64,000 nt of DNA from Microlunatus soli (GTDB taxonomy: Bacteria; Actinomycetota; Actinomycetes; Propionibacteriales; Propionibacteriaceae), in contig NZ_LT629772.1 in the NCBI RefSeq assembly GCF_900105385.1, positions 2,604,001-2,668,000 of the forward strand, given 5' to 3'. The position numbers and the translations under genes are program-made. The notes beneath the pieces were generated by a model that was not told the DNA's origin, did no database searches, and saw only the letters and a list, made by a program, of their open reading frames with translations. Below are positions 33,624 to 41,410 of this stretch, in pieces; within the stretch, counting starts at the first letter, position 1; each line of letters starts with the position of its first letter.

Positions 33624-34178
33624 TCAGTCGGCGTCGGCGTTGGAGCGCTGGATCTCGTGCACGATGGCGCGGGCGGATTCGGCCAGCCGGACGGCGGCGA
33701 CCGCGTCAGCCCGGAGCCGCGGATTCCCTTGCACCGCAAGGTGCTTGGCGAGGTCGGCGAGTTCGGCCGCCAGTTCACCGATCTCCTCCGGTACGACGAC
33801 GGCAGCGTCCCGGGCGCCGGACTCGGTGCCGGCACCGCCGGCGGCGGACGCACCAGCGTCGACCTCCGGGCCCCGGCCGGTGATCATCGCGACGACCGCG
33901 GCAGCGTCGGCATCGGCCAATTCGACAGCCCGTTCACGAAGCCGATCGGCACGCTCGGCCAAGCCCTCGGCGTCGGCAAGCTGACGATGCGACAACCGCG
34001 CGACCTTGCCGGTCAGCGCCGCCGCCAGCCCCGCGGCCAGCGCCGCCGCCGATCCGGCGGCCGGGCCAGGGCGACGATCGGCCATCCGGGCCAGCAGCTC
34101 GCCGACCGCCGACGTCGCGATGCCGGAATCCGCCCTGCTCGGATCCGCCCCGTGCTGGCCGGTCGTGTTCATGCCCAT
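33624..34178 (-). CDS. formiminotransferase-cyclodeaminase domain protein (FTCD_C; cyclodeaminase or FchA-type cyclohydrolase)
   Basis: 184 residues, all-helical, with the family start RRPGPAAGSAAALAAGLAAALTGKVARLS that binds the folate, and a helical bundle after it. Stand-alone members act as formimino-THF cyclodeaminase or, as FchA in Methylobacterium and clostridia, as methenyl-THF cyclohydrolase. With Fhs and MetF-like in the same block, the cyclohydrolase role would fill the methenyl to 10-formyl step. The start is uncertain: ATG 34178 or 34172. It follows the dehydrogenase gene by a few bases on the same strand, so the two are one operon. Confidence 0.8.
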   Translation of the reverse strand: MGMNTTGQHGADPSRADSGIATSAVGELLARMADRRPGPAAGSAAALAAGLAAALTGKVARLSHRQLADAEGLAERADRLRERAVELADADAAAVVAMITGRGPEVDAGASAAGGAGTESGARDAAVVVPEEIGELAAELADLAKHLAVQGNPRLRADAVAAVRLAESARAIVHEIQRSNADAD

Positions 34179-34185
34179 CACATGA

Positions 34186-36867
34186 TCAACTCTTGACTCG
34201 CTTGTTGTCCGGATCGAACGGCGCCACATGACCGCGGGTGAGCACCGTGACCGGGTAATGGGTCCCGAAATACTCCACCAGCAGTCGGGTGCCCTCCGCG
34301 GCGTAGTCGGGCGGCAGGTAGGCCATCAGCAGATAGCGACCCAGTGACGGCGCCGGCCCGGCAGTGGTCACGAACGATCGGCGACCCTTGGCGTCGACGA
34401 TCGGTTCACCGGCGCCGGTCAGCACCGGCTCGTTGCCGGTCATGAACCGCGGTTGCTCGCCGTCGGCCCGATGATCATCGACGACCAGGGTGCACAGCAC
34501 CGCAGCCGGCGTACCGTCGCGGGCCGCCAGGTAGGCCTGTTTGCCGACGAAGTCGTGTCCCTTCACCTTCGGCAGCGCGAGGCCGGCCTCGACGGCGTCG
34601 TACTCACCGGTCAGCTCGGCGCCCATCAGTCGATGGGCCTTCTCGATCCGGCCGGTCGTTCCGTAGACACCGATGCCGGCGGCGAGCACGCCGAGGCTCT
34701 GCCCGGCCTCCCAGAGCTGGTCCCAGAGCCGCAGCCCCTGCTCGGTGGGCACGTGGATCTCCCAGCCGAGGTCGCCGACATAGGAGATCCGCAACAGCAA
34801 CGCCGGTACGCCGCCCAGCACCACCTCGCGAGCGGTGCCGAAGCCGAAGCCCTCGTCGCTGACATCGTCGGAGGTGATCGAGGAGACCAGGTCACGGGCC
34901 CGCGGACCCCACAGACCGATGGTGGCGTAGGCCGACGTCACGTCGACCAACTGCACCGAACCGTCGGCCGGCAGCCGGCTCGTGAACCAGGCCAGATCGC
35001 GACTGCCGTCGGCGCCGCCGGTGATCACCCGGAAGTGCTGTTCGCCGAGTCGGACGATGGTCAGGTCGGCGCGGAAGCCACCGTCCGGCCCGAGCAGCGG
35101 GGTGTAGACGACCCGGCCGACCGGCCGATCCAGTTGGGCCATCGCCATCGTCTGGATGTAGTCCAGCGCACCGGGTCCGACGCATTCGAAGATCGCAAAG
35201 GCGCTCAGATCGATCATCGCCACCCGGTCCCGCATCGCCAGATGCTCGGCCTCGATGATCGGTGACCACCACCGCGCGTCCCACTCCACCGGCTGTTCCT
35301 GGATCTGATCGGCGTACTCGTCGACCAGGCCGGCGTTGGCTTCGTACCACTGCGGACGCTCCCAGCCGCCGGCCTCGAAGAAGGTGGCGCCGAGCTCGAC
35401 CTCGCGGGGATGGAACGGGCTGGTCCGGACCGGGCGGTCACTGAGCCACTGTTCGCGCGGATGGGTTATGCCGTAGATCTTTCCGAAGCCCTCGGCAGCC
35501 CGGGCACGAACATGACCGCGGGCGCGCGCGTACGGATAGAAGCGGGCGATGTCGGCGCCGTGCAGGTCGTACTCGGTGCTGCCCGTGGTCATCCACTGCG
35601 CGACCATCCGGGCTGCACCGGCGGCCTCCTTGATCCAGACCGCGGCTGCGGACCAGAGCCCGCCGACCTCGGGTGATTCGCCGAGCAGTGGGCCACCGTC
35701 CGGGGTGAGCGACAACAGGCCGTTGATCGCCAGTTGGGTCTGTACGCCGGGCTGGTCCAGCAACGCTCCGAACAGTTCCTTGGCCGCACGCAGCTGCGGT
35801 TCGAAGTCGCCGGCGGTGAACGGGAAGCGGGTCGGCGACTGCTGCCCGGGGGCACCGACCGGCGGGATCTCGGCTGGGTCGTGCAGGATCGGCCGATGCG
35901 CGTACGAGCCGACCTCGAGATCGGCGCCGCGCTGCCGTTCGTACATCAGATTGTCCATGTCGCGGACCAGCGGGAAGCTGATCCAGCTGTCGGTCTGCGC
36001 CAGTTGCGGGATCGGGCCGAGGTCCATCATCTGGTGCACCGCCGGCGTCAGCGGGATGTGTGCGCCGGCCAGCGCCGCGATCTTGGGACTCCAGACACCG
36101 CAGGCGATCACCACCTGTTCGGTCTCGATGTCCCCACGATCGGTACGGACCCTGGTGACCCGTGGCCGACCGGCCGAGCCCGGGCTGACGTCGATCCCGA
36201 CCACTTCGGTCCGGTCATGGCTGGTGAGCGCGCCGCGAGCCTCGGCGCGCTCCCGCATCAGGGTCGCGGCGGCGAGCGGATCGACGATCGCGCCGTCCGG
36301 GGTGTGGAAGCCGATCCGCAACAGGTCGGTGTCGCAATACGGCACCAGTTCGCTGATCCGACCGGGGCCGATCAGTTCGGCATCCACTCCCCAGGCGTGG
36401 GCCGACGTCATCCGGCGCTGCAACTCGACGGCACGCTGTTCGCTGCGCGCGACCTCGATGCCGCCGCAGGTGGTCAGCACCCCGAGCTCGGCATACTGCC
36501 GCATCGAGTCCGTGGTCAGAGCGGTGATCTCCTGGGAGTGATCGACCGGGAAGATGAAGTTGGAGGCGTGCCCGGTGGAACCGCCCGGGTCCGGCAACGG
36601 ACCCTTCTCCAGCAGCACGATGTTGCGCCAGCCGAGATCGGCCAGGTGGCGGCCCAGACAGCTGCCGACGATCCCGGCGCCGATGATCACGACGTCGGCG
36701 GTGGTCGGCAGCCCGGTCGCTGCCCCTGTCGCGGCCGTCGTTGTTCCCGGCGGACCCGGCGGTGTCGCTGTTCGGCCCCTTGTCGTCGTATCCGTTGTCG
36801 TCGAGCCCGTCGCTGTCGAACCCGTCGCCGACCCCGTCTGGATCGCGCCGTTCGTCACGTCCGCCAT
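34186..36867 (-). CDS. dimethylglycine/sarcosine dehydrogenase-like flavoprotein fused to GcvT domains
   Basis: 893 residues from ATG 36867 (GGAGG five bases upstream). After a Thr/Gly-rich, apparently disordered N-terminus (residues about 7-55), a DAO-type FAD domain starts with VVIIGAGIVGS and carries GGSTGHAS, with H100 at the position that binds FAD covalently in dimethylglycine dehydrogenase. A middle FAO_M-like region is followed by GCV_T and GCV_T_C domains (from about 500; RISYVGDLGWEIHVP is the signature). The enzyme should oxidise an N-methyl group and pass it to THF as methylene-THF. It begins the cyclodeaminase operon and is divergent from a GntR gene. The substrate is not fixed: dimethylglycine, sarcosine or another methylamine. 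Confidence 0.85.
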   Translation of the reverse strand: MADVTNGAIQTGSATGSTATGSTTTDTTTRGRTATPPGPPGTTTAATGAATGLPTTADVVIIGAGIVGSCLGRHLADLGWRNIVLLEKGPLPDPGGSTGHASNFIFPVDHSQEITALTTDSMRQYAELGVLTTCGGIEVARSEQRAVELQRRMTSAHAWGVDAELIGPGRISELVPYCDTDLLRIGFHTPDGAIVDPLAAATLMRERAEARGALTSHDRTEVVGIDVSPGSAGRPRVTRVRTDRGDIETEQVVIACGVWSPKIAALAGAHIPLTPAVHQMMDLGPIPQLAQTDSWISFPLVRDMDNLMYERQRGADLEVGSYAHRPILHDPAEIPPVGAPGQQSPTRFPFTAGDFEPQLRAAKELFGALLDQPGVQTQLAINGLLSLTPDGGPLLGESPEVGGLWSAAAVWIKEAAGAARMVAQWMTTGSTEYDLHGADIARFYPYARARGHVRARAAEGFGKIYGITHPREQWLSDRPVRTSPFHPREVELGATFFEAGGWERPQWYEANAGLVDEYADQIQEQPVEWDARWWSPIIEAEHLAMRDRVAMIDLSAFAIFECVGPGALDYIQTMAMAQLDRPVGRVVYTPLLGPDGGFRADLTIVRLGEQHFRVITGGADGSRDLAWFTSRLPADGSVQLVDVTSAYATIGLWGPRARDLVSSITSDDVSDEGFGFGTAREVVLGGVPALLLRISYVGDLGWEIHVPTEQGLRLWDQLWEAGQSLGVLAAGIGVYGTTGRIEKAHRLMGAELTGEYDAVEAGLALPKVKGHDFVGKQAYLAARDGTPAAVLCTLVVDDHRADGEQPRFMTGNEPVLTGAGEPIVDAKGRRSFVTTAGPAPSLGRYLLMAYLPPDYAAEGTRLLVEYFGTHYPVTVLTRGHVAPFDPDNKRVKS

Positions 36868-36911
36868 GAGAACCTCCGGAACGCTGCCACGCCGGTGTGG
36901 CCGAGGGAAGC

Positions 36912-36932
36912 TGATATCTTGAAGATATATCA
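36912..36932. promoter_or_regulatory. GntR-type operator between the dehydrogenase and gntR genes
   Basis: The core ATATCTT-G-AAGATAT (36914-36928) is a perfect palindrome around one base and extends to TGATAT/ATATCA at 36912-36932. This A+T-rich block stands out in the region and lies next to the starts of both divergent genes, as expected for an FCD-type GntR operator. Confidence 0.65.
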
Positions 36933-36949
36933 GGATCGGAGAATTGACC

Positions 36950-37702
36950 ATGGGTGGTGTTCGCCGGGCGCCGACCGGCCCGAGAGCCCGCTATGCCTTC
37001 GCGGCAACCGGCACGGAGCTGGCCGACGATCCGCTGGCGGAGCTCACCGTCCTGGTGCCACCGCACGTCCACGCCGACTCTCATGCGGCGGTCGCCTACT
37101 ACCTGATCCGCGATCTGGTGGTCACTCTCGAGCTCGCGCCGGGGTCACCGCTGAACGAGCGCATCCTGATGGAACGACTCAACCTCGGCAGGACGCCGGT
37201 CCGGGAGGCGCTGCGCCGACTCGCCGACGAGGGACTGGTGGCGATCTTCCCTCGACGAGGGATGGTGGTCGCGCCGATCCATGTCCACGATCTGAGCAGC
37301 ATCTCCGAGGTCCGGATCGAGCTCGAAGGACTGGCCGCCGGGCTGGCCGCGCGGCGTCGTACTGCGGATGACCGCCGGGTGGCTGCCGACCTGCTGGAAC
37401 GGCTTGCAGTCGGTGTCGATCCGTCCGACCCACGGGGGTTGATCCGGCTCGACCAGCAGGTGCACCATCTGGTCCACCGAGCCACCCACAACGATTACCT
37501 GCAGAACACCCTGGCCGAATACCTCGCACTCAGCCTGCGACTGTGGTTCCTCGGCCTCGAGCGAGTGCACCGACTCGACCAGGCCGTCGGAGAGCACCGC
37601 GACCTCCTGACCGCGATCACCGCCGGCGACGCCGACATCGCAGCCGCCACCGCCCGCGCGCACGTCACCGCCTTCTGGCAGCAGATCACCCAGGTCCTCT
37701 GA
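36950..37702 (+). CDS. GntR-family regulator (FadR/FCD subfamily)
   Basis: 250 residues from ATG 36950, with GGAGAA seven bases upstream. The winged helix reads ELAPGSPLNERILMERLNLGRTPVREALRRLADEGLVAIFPRRG, the GntR consensus, followed by an all-helical FCD domain with metal/ligand His residues (DQQVHHLVHRATHNDYL). It is divergent from the dehydrogenase operon and most likely represses it and itself at the ATATCTT palindrome until its inducer arrives. The N-terminal 40 residues before the helix-turn-helix are extra. Confidence 0.88.
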   Translation: MGGVRRAPTGPRARYAFAATGTELADDPLAELTVLVPPHVHADSHAAVAYYLIRDLVVTLELAPGSPLNERILMERLNLGRTPVREALRRLADEGLVAIFPRRGMVVAPIHVHDLSSISEVRIELEGLAAGLAARRRTADDRRVAADLLERLAVGVDPSDPRGLIRLDQQVHHLVHRATHNDYLQNTLAEYLALSLRLWFLGLERVHRLDQAVGEHRDLLTAITAGDADIAAATARAHVTAFWQQITQVL

Positions 37703-37806
37703 CCGGCCCCGAGCCCGCCGACCGACTCCGCCGATCACCCTCGCGCGGACCTCCGCCGCCGCACACGCTCCCGCGGCAGACTCCCCCGCGAACCTCGCGA
37801 GCCCCA

Positions 37807-37829
37807 GGATGATATGGCACCACGTACTG
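37807..37829 (-). repeat. single copy of the CACGTGTTGCC-type repeat (inverted)
   Basis: On the minus strand this reads CAGTACGTGGTGCCATATCA, close to the cluster motif at 33485. It lies in the spacer after gntR, which otherwise holds no gene that I can support. Confidence 0.5.
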
Positions 37830-37896
37830 CCATGTGACCGGGGCTGGCGCCACGGAAGGCGACGGTGCAGGCTCGGTCCGACGGCACCGAAGGAAG

Positions 37897-37927
37897 CAAA
37901 AAGCCGGATCCTTCAGGATCCGGCTGC
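37897..37927 (-). terminator. intrinsic terminator of tRNA-Leu
   Basis: On the minus strand AGCCGGATCC pairs with GGATCCGGCT across a short TGAA loop and is followed directly by TTTTT, a textbook Rho-independent terminator for the tRNA gene. Confidence 0.85.
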
Positions 37928-37938
37928 TGAGGTTGGTG

Positions 37939-38021
37939 TGCGCGAGGAGGGATTTGAACCCTCACACCCTTTCGGGCACTGGCACCTGAAGCCAGCGCGT
38001 CTGCCGTTCCGCCACTCGCGC
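37939..38021 (-). tRNA. tRNA-Leu (anticodon CAG)
   Basis: Read on the minus strand, the acceptor arm is GCGCGAG paired with CTCGCGC, discriminator A, with no encoded CCA. The anticodon arm CTGGC-TTCAGGT-GCCAG gives anticodon CAG. A long variable arm (TGCCCGAAAGGGTG) and the T arm GAGGG-TTCAAAT-CCCTC are clear. Length is 83 bases, fitting a class II tRNA. It lies next to fhaA, as leuT does in Mycobacterium tuberculosis. Confidence 0.95.
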
Positions 38022-38311
38022 GAGTCTTGCGTGGTGTCCCACGCGAACTGCCGAGAAAGGTTAACACGATGGCCGCGTCGATGTCGCATCGAGCGACCTG
38101 TCTCGGCATCCTTCGCTGGTCCTGGTGGCTGAGGACCAGCGCGACGGGACCCACAGATTCCGACAGTTCGGTGCGGCGCGGTTACGATCAACGGTGGCAT
38201 TCGGGCAGCATGGACGTCGGGCCTGGGGGGCCGCGCCGTCGGACAGGGGGTCCGAGCGGCCGTTCGGATGAGGCACCGCAACGAGATCGGATCAGCAGAG
38301 AAGGGAGGGGC
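38022..38311 (+). promoter_or_regulatory. leader and promoter region of the fhaA operon
   Basis: 290 bases without a supported gene separate tRNA-Leu (transcribed away) from fhaA. The end carries AAGGGAGGGG directly before the fhaA start. I see no conclusive -10/-35 pair; TTACGATCAA near 38180 is a weak candidate. Confidence 0.4.
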
Positions 38312-39064
38312 ATGGGAGTCTTCGACCGGTTCGAGCGTCGCATCGAGGGCGCTGTGAACGGCGTCTTCGCGCGAGCCTTCAAGGGCGACGTGCAGCCTGT
38401 GGAGATCGCCGCCCGACTCCAGCGTGAGCTCGACGCGGAGGCGAAGCTGATGTCCCGCGACCGTCGGCTGGTGCCGAACGAGTTCGTGGTCCGGCTGTCC
38501 CGCCACGACTACGACCGGCTGGCGCCCTACGGCAAGACCCTGATGAACGAGTTGCTGCCCGAGTTGAAGCAGCACGCCGCCGACATGGGCTATGTGTTCA
38601 ACGGCCCGATCATGATCCATCTCGAGCTCGACGAATCGCTGCCGACCGGCCGCTTCACGGTCAGCTCGTCCGCGGTCGCCGAGGCCACCGACCCGAACGG
38701 TGCGCCGGTCGCTCCCGGACCGGTCAGCACGCTGCCCAGTGTTGCCGGCCGGACCCGGATGGTGCTCGAGGTCAACGGGATGCGGCATCCGCTCAAACCT
38801 CCGGGGCTGGTGATCGGCCGCGGCACCGACGCCGACCTCCGGATCAACGATCCCGGCATCTCCCGTCGGCACGCCCAGATCCGGGTGATCGCCCGCGGCG
38901 ACACCCTCGACATCGACATCATCGACCTCGGCTCCACCAATGGCATCGTGGTGAACGGCAAACGGGTGCAGCAGACCCCGATCGGCGAAGGTGCGCGGAT
39001 CGAGATCGGCAACACCCGGATGCTCGTACACACCCCGATCGCCGACCAGCCGGCCGGGCGCTGA
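38312..39064 (+). CDS. fhaA: FHA-domain protein FhaA (DUF3662 + FHA)
   Basis: 250 residues from ATG 38312, preceded by GGGAGG. The N-terminal DUF3662 domain is seen in MGVFDRFERRIEGAVNGVFARAFKGDVQPVEIAARL, a linker follows, and the C-terminal FHA domain (GLVIGRGTDADLRINDPGISRRHAQI and LGSTNGIVVNG) binds phosphothreonine. In mycobacteria FhaA links PknB phosphorylation to the lipid-II flippase MviN and cell-wall synthesis. It is the first gene of the wall-signalling operon. Confidence 0.93.
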   Translation: MGVFDRFERRIEGAVNGVFARAFKGDVQPVEIAARLQRELDAEAKLMSRDRRLVPNEFVVRLSRHDYDRLAPYGKTLMNELLPELKQHAADMGYVFNGPIMIHLELDESLPTGRFTVSSSAVAEATDPNGAPVAPGPVSTLPSVAGRTRMVLEVNGMRHPLKPPGLVIGRGTDADLRINDPGISRRHAQIRVIARGDTLDIDIIDLGSTNGIVVNGKRVQQTPIGEGARIEIGNTRMLVHTPIADQPAGR

Positions 39065-39071
39065 GTCCACC

Positions 39072-39542
39072 ATGTCCGAGATCACGCTGACGATCGTCAA
39101 GGTGCTGTTCCTGGCACTGCTGTGGCTGTTCATCCTGTTCGTCGCCTCGGTGGTCCGCAGCGACCTGTTCGGTCGTGCGGTCCCGGGCGGCGACAGCGGC
39201 CGACAGCTGCAGACTCCCGAACGGCCGAAGAAGTCCCGTCGAGCCAAGGGCCAGCCCCGGGTGATGACGATCACCAATGGCAGCAACGCCGGCATGTCGG
39301 CCGAGCTCGCCGCCGGGATGATCATGATCGGACGCGGAGCGGACTGCCAGTTGATCTTGGACGACGACTACGTCTCGACCCGGCACGCCCGTGTGGTGGC
39401 CGGGGAGAACGGCATCTACATCGAGGATCTCGGTTCGACCAACGGCAGCTACGTGAACGGCCTGCGGATCACTGCCCCCACCACGATCACGCTTCAGGAC
39501 ACGGTACGGATCGGCAAGACCGTCCTGAAGCTGGAGACCTGA
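39072..39542 (+). CDS. fhaB: FHA-domain membrane protein FhaB (FipA-like)
   Basis: 156 residues. One N-terminal membrane helix (LTIVKVLFLALLWLFILFVA) is followed by a basic linker and an FHA domain with IMIGRGADCQLIL, VSTRHARVV and LGSTNGSYVNG. In mycobacteria the homologue binds FtsZ and FtsQ under stress and is a PknA/PknB partner. It begins seven bases after the fhaA stop and ends five bases before the phosphatase start, so it is in one operon. Confidence 0.92.
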   Translation: MSEITLTIVKVLFLALLWLFILFVASVVRSDLFGRAVPGGDSGRQLQTPERPKKSRRAKGQPRVMTITNGSNAGMSAELAAGMIMIGRGADCQLILDDDYVSTRHARVVAGENGIYIEDLGSTNGSYVNGLRITAPTTITLQDTVRIGKTVLKLET

Positions 39543-39546
39543 CCTG

Positions 39547-41409
39547 ATGGCGGATCAGCAGACGCCGGAACAGCATCCGCTGGCTTGGGACTATCTGGCG
39601 CACTCCGAGGTCGGACTGGTACGCAAGAACAATCAGGACTCCGGGCTGGTCTCGGCGCGGCTGTTGATGGTGGCCGACGGGATGGGCGGTGCCGCCGCCG
39701 GCGACCTCGCCTCCGCCGTCGCCGTCGACACGATGGCCGCCATCGACCGCGGCCTCGACGACACCGACAACACCTTGGAACATCCCGAGGATGTCGCCGA
39801 GGAACTCCGCCGCGCCGACCTGGAGAATGATCAATCCTCCGAGCACGCCGATCATTCCCCCGATGAAGGCGAGCAGGCCCCTGAGCCTGTCGAAGGGCAC
39901 GAGACCGAACATCTCCCCGCCCACGCCGCACCGGATGACAGCCCATCGACAAGCACGACGAATGAGGAGGGAACCGCCCCTGCCGGTGGCGATCGGCTGC
40001 AGCAGCTGGCCGCGGGGATCTCGGCGGCGAACACCCGGATCGCCGACCTGGTCAGCACCGACTATTCCCTGGAGGGGATGGGAACCACGGTCACCGCCGC
40101 GGTGCTGGACGGCGACCGGATCGGGCTGGCCCACATCGGCGACAGCCGCGGCTACCTGTTCCGCGACTCCGAGCTCGAACAGCTGACCCATGATCATTCC
40201 TGGGTCCAGTCGCTGATCGACGACGGCAAGATCAGCGAGGAGGAGGCAGCGGCCCATCCGCACCGTTCGCTGTTGCTGAAGGTGCTGAACGGTCAACCGG
40301 CCAACGAGCCCGACCTCAGCACGGTGCCACTGCAGGTCGGCGACCGGCTACTGCTGTGCAGCGACGGCCTCTGCGGCTTCGTCGAGGACGTCGACATCGC
40401 CGACGCACTCGACGGAACCAGCCGCGAGGAGGCGATGCGGCTGCTCGTCGACGCCGCTCACGCCGCCGGCGGCCTGGACAACATCACGATCATCATCGCC
40501 GACCTGATCGACGCCGATTCGACGGCCGATCGTGCTGCAGTCACCGAACGTGATCAGCACGACGATGATCAACGTCCCGAACCCGGCTCGGTCCACCAGG
40601 TCAGCGGTCCCGGGGCGGCCACGCAGGTGCTGGGTGCCGCCGCCGAGCACGACATCGCCGCCGACGAGGAGGAGATCCGGCAGCGCGCCGCGGACCGGGA
40701 CGCCGACGATGCCGACGACGACGAAGACGAGGAGTACGACGAATACCTGGTCGAGCCGGGTGACGATTCCGATGACGAGGCACGCTACGCCCCGCAGCCG
40801 CCGGCGAAGGGGCGGTGGCGACGGCCGTTGCTGCTCACCCTGGTGGTGTTGTTGATCATCGGGGCTGCCGCGGCAGCCGGTTTCGCCTGGACCCGGACGC
40901 AGTATTACGTCGGCGCCGACAAGTCACAGGTCGCGATCTTCCAAGGCCTGAACGAATCCGTGCCCGGCATCCCGCTGTCCCGCGTCTATGAGGTGCAGCA
41001 GCTGCGGCTGGCCGATCTGCCCGCCTACTACCAGGGCATGGTTCGCGAGACCATCGACACCGACGGGCTGGACTCGGCCCGCGCCACCGTGGAGCAGTTG
41101 CGGGCCACCGCTGCCCGCTGCGCCGAATCCCAGCCGTCGACCGACCCGGCCGACCCGTCCGGCAGCCCCACGGCGTCACCGAAAACGAGTCCCACGTCGA
41201 CCTCGAAGTCGACCGCGTCGGCCAAGCCGACCGGCAAGCAGACCAGCAAGCCGCCGGCCAAGACGACCAGCCCGAAGTCCCCGAGCACCAAATCACCGAG
41301 CACCAAGTCACCGAGCACCAAGCCGACCAGCACCGGGGCGACGACCTCGGCCAGCCCCACCGCGGGACCGACCACGAACGGGCAGCTGCCCGGCGGCGAG
41401 AAGTGTTGA
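39547..41409 (+). CDS. pstP: PP2C-type Ser/Thr protein phosphatase PstP
   Basis: 620 residues. The catalytic PP2C domain has RKNNQDS, VADGMGG (42-48) with metal-binding Asp 44, GTTVTAA, HIGDSRGYL, LLCSDGLCG and GLDNITIII. A membrane helix lies at about 427-450, followed by an extracellular domain and a Ser/Thr/Pro/Lys tail with 15-base tandem repeats (KSPST units). It reverses PknB phosphorylation. Between the two halves of the PP2C domain (about 74-150) sits an acidic insertion, and within it a perfect copy of the CTGAGCCTGTCGAAGGG repeat (39880-39898) codes for PEPVEG. Confidence 0.93.
   Translation: MADQQTPEQHPLAWDYLAHSEVGLVRKNNQDSGLVSARLLMVADGMGGAAAGDLASAVAVDTMAAIDRGLDDTDNTLEHPEDVAEELRRADLENDQSSEHADHSPDEGEQAPEPVEGHETEHLPAHAAPDDSPSTSTTNEEGTAPAGGDRLQQLAAGISAANTRIADLVSTDYSLEGMGTTVTAAVLDGDRIGLAHIGDSRGYLFRDSELEQLTHDHSWVQSLIDDGKISEEEAAAHPHRSLLLKVLNGQPANEPDLSTVPLQVGDRLLLCSDGLCGFVEDVDIADALDGTSREEAMRLLVDAAHAAGGLDNITIIIADLIDADSTADRAAVTERDQHDDDQRPEPGSVHQVSGPGAATQVLGAAAEHDIAADEEEIRQRAADRDADDADDDEDEEYDEYLVEPGDDSDDEARYAPQPPAKGRWRRPLLLTLVVLLIIGAAAAAGFAWTRTQYYVGADKSQVAIFQGLNESVPGIPLSRVYEVQQLRLADLPAYYQGMVRETIDTDGLDSARATVEQLRATAARCAESQPSTDPADPSGSPTASPKTSPTSTSKSTASAKPTGKQTSKPPAKTTSPKSPSTKSPSTKSPSTKPTSTGATTSASPTAGPTTNGQLPGGEKC
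39880..39898 (+). repeat. CTGAGCCTGTCGAAGGG repeat inside pstP
   Basis: CCTGAGCCTGTCGAAGGGC at 39880-39898 is identical to the intergenic copies near 10748 and 10788. It is read in frame and lies in the acidic insertion of the phosphatase, away from catalytic residues. Confidence 0.85.
41281..41330 (+). repeat. 15-bp tandem repeats in the 3' end of pstP
   Basis: Units of the form CCGAGCACCAARTCA occur about three times in a row and code for PSTKS in the Ser/Pro/Lys tail outside the membrane. Confidence 0.75.
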
Positions 41410-41410
41410 G

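Noticed and set aside
33344-33853. 169-aa minus-strand ORF across the repeat cluster
   Set aside because: It spans intergenic repeats and the antisense of the cyclodeaminase gene, with Pro/Ser/Arg-rich shadow composition.
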